Source: Yamagishiella unicocca (taxonomy: Eukaryota; Chlorophyta; Chlorophyceae; Chlamydomonadales; Volvocaceae). Taken from it: a stretch of DNA of 64,000 nt. Within the stretch, counting starts at the first letter, position 1. Each line of letters starts with the position of its first letter. The notes beneath the pieces were generated by a model. It was not told where the DNA came from. It made no database searches and saw only the letters and a program-made list of their open reading frames with translations. The stretch spans positions 1 to 64,000 of the forward strand of contig BDSL01000136.1 of assembly GCA_003116995.1 (NCBI GenBank), written 5' to 3'. This document shows, piece after piece, positions 47,004-57,753 of this stretch. The translations under genes were made by a program, and so were the position numbers.

Positions 47004-49670
47004 ATGGCGGACCTGCAAGACAATGGTATGGAACAGCTGCAGCGGCAAGTGGATGAGATAGAGGTGCGAATATTAGACCGCGATGTGACGCGGTGGCACT
47101 CCTTGGGTCGCCGTCGCGGTGCGGTGTAGGGCCGTCTTGTCGGCTCCGTTGTCACTGGCGGTATTCAGGCGCCGCTTCATATCCACCCCGGAACCCACGG
47201 CCCCTCCTCCCCCTCCATCGACACCCCTGCATTCCGTATACCTCTGCTACCATCACCGTCTCCGCTGATGCCGCAGCATCAACTGAGCCTGCAGGGGCCT
47301 GCATTCCTGCCATTTGCACATTATGCAAGATGACGCCAATGCAACGAGGCATGCCAATGCAACGAGGTCATGGCTACACCGGCCTCGCCGTAGTAGCATG
47401 TCACGTTAATTTCTGTAATTAATCACCACCAGGCCCTGCGAGCCATGTTCCCTGACTACGAGGACGGTGGAGGCGGCGGAGGTGCAGGCGGCCCTCTCGG
47501 CGGGGAGCTGGCCGCGTTGGTGCTGGACCCCGCCGAGAGGCAGGCCCTGGTGCTGACGCAGCAGGTCTGCGAGGCGGCGGCGCTGGGGCCGGGCAGCCGT
47601 GGCTCCTTGGAGGGGCTTCCGCTACTGTCGGGCACCGTCAGGTGGGTGCGCTGATGGGGTGATGTGAGGATGGAGGGATAGCCCCTATTGTTCAGATTGG
47701 GGGGGGCTGGTGGCTGGGAATGTTCCTTCCTTCGTAATGTTATATCATTAGGAGCGAGGCACTCGCTGGAACACTCGCTGGCAGAACCCGACCACGTGCC
47801 GCTTCACTGCTTCAGCCTCCCCATCGGCCTGTGGGATTACTTGGGAACACGCGCACATCCCGTTCATGCCCTCCCATCCCCCTTCACCAGGCCTCCCGGG
47901 CTGCAGTACGGCGGGCAGCCGGTTGCGCTGCGGTTCACACTTCCGCGTGGCTACCCCGGAGGCGGCGGGGACGGTGGGTCAAGAGCAGGGGGCGCCGGTA
48001 GTGGAGGGGCTGCTGGTGCCGCAGGAGCTGACGGGCCCCTGGACCCCAACCCTCCCTGTCCACCGCACCTCCACCGTCAGGCCCTGCTGGCAGTTGAGTG
48101 CGGCGGCCCCAGGTGGGTGGAGTAGGCTTGAGGGGACATGTATGGTGGGGGCAGAAGAAAGACACGCGGCGATGGGACGGGACTAGGCGGTTGGGTGTGG
48201 GTACTGGAAGGAGCTGCGGCCTGTGCTACTACTCTGTGGCCATATTGTGCTGCAGCCAGCGTCACTGCTGCTGCAGCCAGTGCGAGTGCTGCTGCTGCAC
48301 CGATGCTGCAGGTCGGTGCATGAGCGGCTGAGCGAGGCGGTGCGGGCGGTGGCGGAGCGCGAGGCGGAGGCGGGGTGTGAGTGCCTGTTGCTGGCGCTGG
48401 ACGCGCTCAAGGTGGGGGGAAACGAGAAGGGTATACGGCAGCAGTACGTGACTGCACGGCAGGCTTAGGCAGGTATGGGGGTTGTCGGAAAGAGCATTAT
48501 CACTCGCTGGGTGGAGTTATGAAAGTTAGATATGGGCAGACCGACATTCGCGCCGGTTGTTCCACAGCACCATTACGGTCCCCTCCCTCCCGCCCCCTGC
48601 CTACTATTCACCCTAGGATGCGGTAGAAGAGCTGGCGGCCCTGCATCAGCAGGACATGGAAGAGGGCGCCGGACCCGAGTTCGGGGCAGGAGACGCCGGT
48701 GCCAGAGGCGTCGGAGCTGGCGACTGCAGTGGCGGCGAGGCGGCTAGCGAGGGGCTGCTGTGCGTGCTGGTGTGGCTGCACCACCTCAAGTCGCTGACCA
48801 AGCGGAAACTCATCGTGCAGTGGTCCCGGGAGCTGGGCCTGGCGGGGGCATGCAAGCCGGGATTCCCGGGTGGGGTGGGAAGGGGGAGGGAAGGGTATGG
48901 AGGCGGGGCCAGTTAGGGATCTTGGGGTCAACAGAAGGAGGCCGCCATCGGAATTTCGCACGGGGTCTCATCGGCAGAAGATCGTTGACTATCCATTTGC
49001 TGTGCATCGGGCGGGGTTCATCACGGCGGGGAAGGTGGGAGTAGGACGTGCTTCGTTCCTTGGGTCGTTCGAAATTGGAAGAGGGGACGGCCATCGCTTC
49101 TAGGCATACGGGCCAACCTACATCGCAACATGTGCATGCCGGAGCCCCTGTGCTGTCGACCAAACCTATGCCTGTATTCTCTCCTTGCTAGCCCAGCATC
49201 GGCCCGCCACGCAGAGGCCGGGCCCCCCAGCCCTCCTAACGCCCGCACCCCTTTCTGTGGCTTTCCTCGCGTCTTCAGGCGTGGTGGTGGTGGAAGGCCA
49301 CTCTGCCGACGTACGCGAGTTCCTGGGCCGCATGCGAGCCCTCACATGGCAGGCCATGCAGGTGCGGGGGCAGGACCTAATGGTACTCAGCCAAAAACAA
49401 CAGGAGCAGCCACAGCCCGACCAGCAGCCCGTCAGGCGAGGGGCTGCGGACTCGGGCGACACACTTGGGGGATCGAGTAGCGCAGGCAAATGGCCCCAAG
49501 CACCAAGCTGCGCCGCTTCCCGGAACCACGAGGCATTGATTGAGACCTTCCGGCGGCTCCGGTCGCCGCTGCCATTTGTCGAGCTCGAGGAGAGCGGCAT
49601 GTCGCAGCTGGGGGGGCTGTGCAAGGCGGCGGGACTGCACCACGTGTTCCTCACCGCCCTCAAGCTGTAG
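47004..49670 (+). CDS. RWDD2: RWD domain-containing protein, RWDD2-like
   Basis: Belongs to the RWDD2 type: an RWD domain (protein-interaction fold related to E2 enzymes) plus a C-terminal DUF1115 domain; the molecular function is not established. Exons: 47004-47063, 47433-47641, 47891-48112, 48312-48411, 48617-48869, 49279-49670, totalling 1,236 bases (411 aa) with all phases matching. The RWD start is MEQLQRQVDEIEALRAMFPD, continuing through GGQPVALRFTLPRGYP, with a Gly-rich insert (about residues 115-140) not usual for the family. DUF1115 signatures are LVWLHHLKSLTKRKLIVQWS, ELGLAGACKPGFPG, VVVVEGHSADVREFLGRMRA and the end FVELEESGMSQLGGLCKAAG. The ATG at 47004 puts the RWD domain at the very N terminus, as is typical. 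The gene converges with the RNase III gene; their 3' ends probably overlap. Confidence 0.88.
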
Positions 49671-49782
49671 TCGGAGGCACTGCTGTGGGGAGGGGAGGTA
49701 GACGACCCCTGGCTGCCGGAGGGCCTATGGCAAACGATCGCAATCCTGAAGTTAATCTTCCTCGGCAGTTGTATTGCTGCAA

Positions 49783-49787
49783 TTACA
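49783..49787 (-). terminator. candidate poly(A) signal of the mini-RNase III gene
   Basis: TTACA (TGTAA on the minus strand) about 290 bases past the stop codon at 50074. It lies left of the plus-strand signal at 49912, so the two convergent transcripts would overlap by roughly 130 bases. Confidence 0.5.
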
Positions 49788-49911
49788 TGTTTTGAGAAGG
49801 AGAAAATCGGCTCACGCTGCCGGTAGTTGTGACATCGTCAGGCCGTTTGCCTCTTCCCAAGCCCTTTGCGCCTCGTGCAACTGTGCTCCTGGGCCAAGTC
49901 TGCACCAATGT

Positions 49912-49916
49912 TGTAA
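49912..49916 (+). terminator. candidate poly(A) signal of the RWDD2-like gene
   Basis: TGTAA about 240 bases after the stop codon at 49670, a normal 3' UTR length for these algae. Confidence 0.5.
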
Positions 49917-50073
49917 CCACAAAGCAGCAGGGCAAGAGAGAAGCTAACGGGGCCTGGCGCACTTGGCGGTTGCTTGCAGAGTCCGTTTCCCCGCTCTTCG
50001 CATGTACTAAAGCCGCGGTCCTAAGACATTACTGCAACAACAGCTCGGCATTGGAGGATGGCGAGCCGCATGT

Positions 50074-51833
50074 TTACGACGTCGGTACATCGGCACCAGC
50101 ACCAGTGCTTGACGACCCGGCCTGCAGGGCGCCCTGCGCTCCAGGTCCGTGTGGAAGCGGCGTGGCCACTGCTGCGGCGATGAGCTGTGCGCAGCGGTCG
50201 GGCATCGTAAGGTACATGTGGGCGACCTGTGTTGGGGCGACGGTGGCAGTAAGTGCTTATGCGCTGCCGGGGGCTCAGCTGGCTCCTCCTTCCCATCAAT
50301 ACCGCCCTTAATCTGCCCTCAATCTGACTTCCTGCTGCACCCGCCCGCGTCCCACGCACCAGCACCTCTACCGCAGTGGCCTTCTTGTACACGAGCACCG
50401 GCACGTTGCGGGGCACGCTGCTGACGGCGGCGTTGCGGCCCCACCGCAGCACGTCGAGCTCGTCCGTCGTTAGGGCCAGAGTGTCCGCCAGGGGCGAGGG
50501 CGCCGGGGCAGAGGTCGCAGCGGGCGCTGGGGTAGGTGCTGACTCGAGCCAGGGTGGGAACGTACCGGGAGGCGGAGCCGGCAGGCCGCCCGCCATCAGC
50601 GCATCAAACACAAGCGCCTGATGGCGCAAGTTCATGCAACGCAGCAAAGTGGCCGTTAGGACAGCGCGGGCAATCACGCTGGCCGGCACAGACACGGAAT
50701 CGTCGAGGGATTGCGGAATGCGCTTCCCATGCCTGCTCGCCCGCCCTGGCCCCAGCCCGCCATTCCCACCCACAGCTTGCCCTCTCGCGGCCACCCATCT
50801 GTCCCTATGGAGCGCGGCTCGTAAAGGTGAATAAAGACCTCCAAGCTACAATCTATTGAGGATAAACCTGCGAGCCTGTCAGCAAAGCTTGTCCCACTCT
50901 GTCGCCCACCTGGAAACCTGCCGTGGACCACTGCTTGCGCTCCTGCCGGCTGAGAGATGCAAGGTTGCCTCCTCCTCCTCCCCGTGCCTGCTTGCCACCA
51001 TCCTGAATGGGCTCGCGGCGCACAGGCCCCCGCCCGCCCTGCTGCCGCCCTCGGCCACCTCGGCCTCGCCCAGCCCGTCCCTCGCTGTTGCCGCCCTCGC
51101 TCTCCACGTTTGAACCCACCATCCCCTGCTGCTCGCTCCACGCGTCAAGGTAAACCTCCAATCGACGGGTGTGGGCCTGCGGCGTGTGGTCGGCGCCCGT
51201 GGTCGGGAGTCAGCTGCCGCGACAGGTGACATGTGGACGAGTCGGCCAGAGGCAGCTGTACGCCGGGGGAGATTGATGCGGCAATCATAAGGCGGTGAAC
51301 CCGCAGAGGGCAAGGTGCAGCATTGGAATTTGCGATGGGAAATTGGGGCGCGGGAAGTCATGGCGAATTGGACCGGAATCGCTGAACGTGAAGGTTAAAC
51401 CACGGGTTTGGACATCACCACAGTGGGGGGCATCAATGAACATAAATGCAGCATAAGATTGCGTAATACACCGTCGTGGAACACCTGGGTTTGCAAGACC
51501 TGGGACGGGCCCATATCGCATATAACCACTATAACCCACAAGAGCTTTCCTACCATTCGCCACGCCGGGGTGCTGCAAACGTTCAGCAACCCGACGACCT
51601 GCCAGCTGCTCGGAGATTTCCCTCTACGGCGATGAACACGTTCTGTCGTTTGTACGCACCTCCCACACGGCGTCCCCAAGGTACGCCAAAACCAGCGGGT
51701 TGAAGACACTTCGCGGATTAGATGCAGCGCTGCCGCTTAGCGGTGGTGGCGGCAGCGATGCGATGCAGGTGGTCGCTCTATTGCGGACGTGCGGCCGCAG
51801 CAGGTGCCAGGCGGTGGTGCGGAATGTCGCCAT
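50074..51833 (-). CDS. mini-ribonuclease III-like protein, probably organellar
   Basis: RNase III-domain protein of the short (mini-III / MrnC, plant RNC3/4-like) type, which acts on structured RNA such as rRNA precursors or intron RNA. Settled exons: 51660-51833, 50361 to about 50745, and 50074-50226 (stop TAA). An exon at about 50918-51176 (AHTRRLEVYLDAWSEQQG, then an RG-rich stretch) joins the first in phase, but its 3' end and the next acceptor are not resolved. The signature NPLVLAYLGDAVWE is the conserved mini-III helix; its Asp and Glu match catalytic positions. The later block DELDVLRWGRNAAVSSVPRN, followed by YKKATAVEVLVAHMYLT, carries the second conserved Glu. The first 40 residues are basic and hydroxylated (RTTAWHLLRPHVRNRATTC), which would suit a chloroplast or mitochondrial transit peptide (inference). 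The usual LYVRR segment after GDAVWE is missing from my model, so a small exon may have been overlooked. Confidence 0.75.
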
Positions 51834-52303
51834 GTCACACTGAACGATCTGCCTTCAAGTAATGATACGCATTATAATGAAATGTAGTATGCACAGAGAT
51901 GCGGCCCAGCGCATTGAGCGCGTATGCACTCTGCGCTGGCAAGGTGTACAGGCTCACGAAAGAGAGGCTCGGCTGCAACATACATACTTGCATAAAATAG
52001 CTAAACAATCGATTTGCAGTCACAGCCATGCCTCATGCCGCTAGCCGACCGTATGTGTTTGCCAAATCCTGGATCCAATATCAACACAAAAGCCCAACAG
52101 GAAAGCCTCCAAACTGTCCTTTCGTGCGTTCACCGTCCTGCCTAACTTTAATCACGGCTATGTAACCAAAAAATTGTAACTCTTTGGCTCGAATGCGTAC
52201 AGAAGCTGACAACCTGTACACAATTGCGACTTCACTGTGGCACTGCCAAGAGCTTTACTGATAGCGCCAACAGCAGCCGGATCTTCGCAGCAACGAAACC
52301 ATT
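51834..52303. other. bidirectional promoter region between mini-RNase III and TPX2
   Basis: Only 470 bases separate the divergent start codons at 51833 and 52304, so the promoters probably share this segment. It is locally less GC-rich than the genes. No named motif was identified with confidence. Confidence 0.5.
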
Positions 52304-55300
52304 ATGGACTGTTTGGTTAGCGCGCGTTTTGAGGTTGAGCAGCGCTACGAGTATGATGCTCCAAAATTCCTGGACTTCGAGGCTGCCAGCACCACGTCAC
52401 ATGATAGTGTATGGTTCGAGGCCCAGGAAGAAGGTAAGCATCTTTGGTCATTAATAGCGCACAACTTCAAGGCCACTCTGGACACGTCCTGTGAACTGCA
52501 GTCGAGCGTGTTGGCGACGCAGCAGCCATGGCAACGGAAGATGGCGTCGCAACTAACGCGGCGACATCACCTACAAAGGGTATGGCAGAAGATGCAGCTG
52601 TGAAGGTAAGGTATAGTATTCGCTGCCCCATGGGGCAATGCTTGGCGCAACGGATCCTCGCCGTCCGTGCAGCCGCCTCGAAAGAAGAATATCGTGACGT
52701 CCTGGGGCCCGGAGGTGGACAAGAAGCGGAAGGCAAAAGAAGGCGAGTGGTATGGTATGGAGCGGTCATTTGTACATGCCGAGGCGTGGCTTTGACCAGT
52801 GTGTTTGTCACCCACGACAGGTGCGCCCGGGCAGCGTCCTGCCAAAGCCGCAAAACAGACGGGTGAGGACGCCCCGGCACAGCCCACCGATGCTCAGCCT
52901 TCGCCCAGGACACGCTCGCAGCATGCAAAAGCTGCGAAGACGGAAAATCGGAGGAAAACGGCCAAAGAGGTGCGTGGGAAACCCATCGCCGTGCAAAAAC
53001 ACGGTGTGTTTTGCACATCCTGTCCAAACTATGTCGCATCTGCGGCTCCTGTGACATAAAGCGAATATAATATTTTAAGGAGTTTCAGCCTGCGCCAGAC
53101 TCGGTTCACGTACTGCTTTCGCTGAGCCGCTGGACCACATAGCCCTCACTAGCGTGCACGTGCATGTTGCCCAGATGTAACCCTAAAACCCTCATTTACT
53201 CCCCTAAGTCCTTGACGCTACTGACCCAACACTGCTCCGATTATTCAGCTCAAGGTGATGAAGATGAACTTCAAGGCCAAGTCGAAGTCCAAGGCGATGC
53301 TCGCCAAGAAGACGCGACTCTCTAAAGTCCTGCAGCCGCTGCGCGTAATGCCGCTGCGCTCCACAAAGGAGCTAACCTTGCCACAAGAGGTGGAGCTGCG
53401 CACATCCAAGCGTGCTAAAAAACACATCAACAAGTCCGGAGGAGATTCCGCACTAAAGCAGGTCGAGCAACAAAAGAATGGCGATTGTGAAGACGAAACG
53501 GTTGAGTTTGCCTCCATCTGGCTCGCGCCTGCTTCAAGCGACGATAGACGGCCCGCTAGCATGGCTTCAGCCACCGCGCGAAGAGCCCTTCGGGCGCGTC
53601 TTTGTTTTAGGCTTGTTTAGCAGCTCAAAAACACGTGCACATCGTGTGGGGCGAACTTGCGCTTGTCAGGACAAACTGTGTCCTTTATATTTTAACATAA
53701 AGGCCTCAGCGTAGCTCTAATGTGCGTGGCAACTTAAAGCCGCCAGCTGTGCCAACCTCTTTCACACCGTTACTTGCCACATGTGCTCTGCCCGCGCCCC
53801 TGCCCCACACTATCCCTTCCATTACCTTCTTCGCGGATTCCAGGATGGGGGACCGGAGTCCAGCCCGTACAAGCCGCTGGTCTTGCGGGTTAAGGAATTC
53901 GACAAGACGCCTGGCCGCTTTAAGCAGCGGCCGGATCAGCCGCTGCCGCCTAAGCCGCTCACCGTCACGGAGCCCAAGGTAAGATCGACTGGTGAGGAGT
54001 AGATGTCTGTAGCTGAGGCATGACAGGTCACCTAGACGGGAAATAAAGAGTGCTGTATCGGTTGGCCCTTCGTAACGCATTTGTCATACGCTAAGCGGGG
54101 CGGCTGTAATGGGATCCGAGGCGGTTGCCGACGAAACAATCAGGGATGGGTACCGGCTTCCATTAGGTGTACGAGTGCATGGCTGAGAACCGGCTGAGTC
54201 CACAGTATGTGATACCGAGCCACCTCTGTTCGAATGCGCCTCACTAGACTCTCTTACTGCAACGCCCCACGATGACGATGATCCTTGCCTTATCCTACCC
54301 AGGAACCACAGCTGATGACCACACGCCGCACGCGCAAAAGCGTGTTCAAGCCACGCGAGGTGGCAGAGGCTGAGGCCATGTCCCAGATGCCTGTCTTTAA
54401 GGCGAGCACCCTCAAGTAAGTGACGGGGCTGTAACACTGGACAGCAGCTACGACCGATATGTCCTAGGCTAGCTGCAGTGTCATCAGATCCGTTTCCCGT
54501 AGTAGCTGGGTTCGGGAAAAGAGGAACCTGCTCTGCATGCTGAGTGAAGGCGTAAAGCAAGAAGCGCATGCTCGGTTACGGTGTTCCCAAAAATATGCAA
54601 TTCTTATAAACACGCTGTCCTTGCTGCACCCCAGCCCGCTCATCCTGAGCACTTCGGGCCAGGTCGGCGTGCCCAAGGTGGACAAGCGGGAGCCGACCGA
54701 ACTACAACCCTTCAACTTTATGACTGATGACCGTGCTGAAGTGCGCGCGGCCAAGCAGCAGGTGGTTGAGGTTGGGCCCAGCGGTCAGCACCAGCCGGCA
54801 GCGGAGCCGGTAAAAGACCGCACCCAGCCTAAGCGAAAGAGCATGGCGATTCACTCGGTGAGCTGGATACGGACCCACTGTGCAGTCCCAAACCCTTGCG
54901 TCAATAAGAGCCCCAAACGGTTGGACGGCTCGTATGGGTGTGACGCACAGGGGAGAGGAACAGCTGGCAGCCGCGTAAGCTATCATATGCTCAATTCCAC
55001 ATTTCGATGTCCTAGGTGTTACTTCTGCATCTTACAACTTATCGTGGCCTTCCTGCCCTCCGCTCCCACAGATGGAGCCCGTGGTTCCCCGCTCGCCGCG
55101 GCTGCTCACCAAGTACCGCGCACGAGAGGTGGGCCACAACGGCAGCCTAGTTCCTTAGTCAACTCAACACGACCAGGCTGCCATGAATGTCACATTTCAT
55201 TACCCATTTTTTGCCGTATGCAGTCAACATGTTCATGTCGAGTGTCTTCGAGCTCATGTTGCTGCTGTGATGCAAACCGTTGGCTTGCGCTAACTCCTTA

Positions 55301-57021
55301 CCGCTCCCATCAATGCCACTGCTGGGTTCCCCTTCCGCTCCCAGTCCAAAGTGGAGGAGCCCCGGCATGAGTTCCATGCTAACCCAGTGCCGAAGTACCT
55401 CAGCGTACCTAGGTATGGGAGCGGGTATGGGTGCGCTTAATGTTTGTGAGGGGCAAGTGCCACATCGTGCTATCCGAGAATATTTAATCCTCAGAACGCT
55501 CACGGCGTGCTTCGTTCCATGCCACTGGTCCACCAGGCTACCCTGATCGCGGAAACGTTTTCAATTCTCCCTGCATCGAAACTATTTTTCGTCCTGTCTC
55601 AAGCCCTCATTGGTGCAATGGTGCGTCCCATCTAATCGTACGCAGCCTGGACCTGCCCCATGGCCACGGGGAGGGAGCTCCTGCACCCACGCAGCCAGAG
55701 CCGTTCAAGCTTGCAACGTCAGAGCGAGGAGCGCAGCACCGCGCTGCGTTGGCAGCCAGGCTGGCGGCCGAGGAGAAGGCAGCTCGGAGCGCCCGCATCC
55801 CTCGCGCGCATGGTCTGCCGCTCTCAACAGACATGCCGCTCGTGCCGCCGAAGCCTGAATCGCGGGCGCTGACACTGCCTGAGCCCTTTGGACTGGCGAG
55901 CGAGGTAGGAGACTGAAGGCCCCTGGGTCAGCTTCAACAGTCGTAAAGACTCGTCATGCCCGCGCACCGTATGATGCCGGCGTGTTTGAACGTCGCAATG
56001 CCAGTTACGACGAGCAATGCGTACATCGCTGGGCGGGACCAAAGTACCAAGGCCGATCCGCACCCTCACAGGCACGGCACGAGATGTACCAGGATCAGAA
56101 GCGACGGGCTTTGGAAATGGACGAAGCGGCTAAGCGTGCCGAGGCTGACTTCAAGGTGCGGCATGTCGCTTTGTTCAGCGCCACTTCAAGCAGCCACGCC
56201 CTCAACCACGCCTCCCTGAACTTTCGCCCACCCTAGTCGGGGACTTCAGCGATACGTCGTCCTTTCCCGGAGACGCTGTTTCCCGCTTTCCTTTTTGGGG
56301 CTTCAGCCTGAATTTATTGCACTTCCACATTGGTTCACATTTGACAGGCACGGCCAATGTGGCGGGGAATCCCATTCCGTGTGCATGACGCAAACCTTCC
56401 ACTGACGGTGCCCGAGGCAGTCAACCTCCACACAACAACACGGGCAGTGACACGAGAGGCATTCAACAAGGTCCTTGACGAGAAGTTCAAGGAGGCTGAG
56501 GTGGGAGACGCACGGGTGGGAAAGCTGTAGGCGTCCAAATACTGTACATCGCCTTGTGCGGTCATCGCAATCCTCGGCCCGGCATTGAGATAACGTTGCT
56601 CCTGAAGCCCGTTATCGTTCTGTAATGAAAAATACTTCGACGAGGTCAGGGCACGGAAGCGGGTGCACTGTGCCAACACATTGGACTAGGGTGTGCGGTG
56701 CAGTGGTTCGCCATGTACGATACACTGCCATGATTGCGGGAAAGAGGAGGGGAACGTGCACTCAGCCATCTGTTGCACCCTTGTGTATTTCATCCGATCT
56801 CATCCTCCCCACTGCAGGTCCTCGCCCAGCTGGCCAAGCAGGAGGCGCGCATGCAAGAGGAGGACCAGCGGCGGCAGCTGCGCAAAGCTGCTAACTTCCA
56901 CGCACGGCCTATGCCGGATTTGTCGGCGCTGCCGGCCAAGCCGTTGGCGCCAAAGCCTCCCACAAAGGCCGTATCGCCGCGCCTAGGCCGGAACGCGCGC
57001 GCGGGGCGATCAGACAAGTAA
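52304..57021 (+). CDS. TPX2: TPX2 spindle assembly factor
   Basis: Microtubule-associated protein that activates Aurora kinase and promotes spindle microtubule assembly under importin/Ran control. Exons: 52304-52433, 52502-52605, 52673-52742, 52821-52969, 53249 to 53461 (or 53500), 53844-53978, 54303-54415, 54635-54857, 55072-55128, 55345-55412, 55646-55904, 55949-56155, 56348-56500, 56818-57021. With the shorter fifth exon this is 694 aa, all phases matching. The N terminus has YEYDAPKFLDFEA, the Aurora-binding signature. Then VMPLRSTKELTLPQEVELRT (about 180-205), LVLRVKEFDKTPGRFK (about 232-247), RKSVFKPREVAEAEAMSQMP with VFKAS (about 277-300), ELQPFNFMTDDR, EEPRHEFHANPVPK, TQPEPFKLATSERG and C-terminal LRKAANFHARPMPDL (about 648-662) are TPX2 repeat motifs. 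The intron after 52742 needs a GC donor (AAG|GCGAGT) to stay in frame. The acceptor at 55949 (GTAAAG) is weak but is the only one avoiding a stop. Confidence 0.9.
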
Positions 57022-57234
57022 TGCTGACAAGGCAGCGTACACGTGGTGTGCGTCGTAGTGTCGATAGGGCGGTTGTACAAATGTCATAATGGGCGACGAG
57101 GAGGATTATTGCATGGATGACCCGTCCGTGGGTGGGTTTTGTTATCAGCGATTAAGGGCATGTGTTACATGCAGGCGTTTCCACGTCCACAATGAACTTT
57201 GTACCCCTGTTCCGACGTAAGGATGTACGGATTG

Positions 57235-57239
57235 TGTAA
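57235..57239 (+). terminator. candidate poly(A) signal of TPX2
   Basis: TGTAA about 215 bases downstream of the TPX2 stop codon at 57021. Confidence 0.5.
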
Positions 57240-57753
57240 GCCACCGGTCATGCAAGGCCAGTGTGTATCGGTAGTCAGATGTTCTTTAGCCTGTGACCAC
57301 CACCGCAACGGCGGCAAAGACTCGAAGACGTTAATAGGCATATATCGGCAAGAGCACCCTAGTGCGCCTGTAAGGACCCTGCAGAACCGAACCAAGGGGT
57401 TCCGCCCGTCTCCGCCATGCTGTTCCAGCAGCCTCAACGCATCTTAACGCATGGTTAGCTGATGACACCAGCAAATGGCCTACAGGAGATGCACTGCAGT
57501 CGAAACAACGAGCATACTTGTCGGCTAGACTCGTCACGGCTAGTCACCGCACCTCAGATGATGCCGTACACTTCCGGACTGTACAGCATGCTGTCGCAGA
57601 CCGCACACAGCAGCTACGGCTTCCAGTTGGTTTCCAATTCTTTGCAACTTCTAACTTCCAGATGCAAATACATTCATGATATTTGTTAGCGTTATCTTGA
57701 AATAGGGCCAAGCGCTTTCAACCTTGGTCGAACGTCGCCTTCTCGCTAGGGAC
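57240..57753. other. TPX2-Rab18 spacer
   Basis: About 0.5 kb between the TPX2 3' end and the Rab18 start codon, on the same strand; it should hold the Rab18 promoter and 5' UTR. Nothing else recognisable. Confidence 0.5.
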
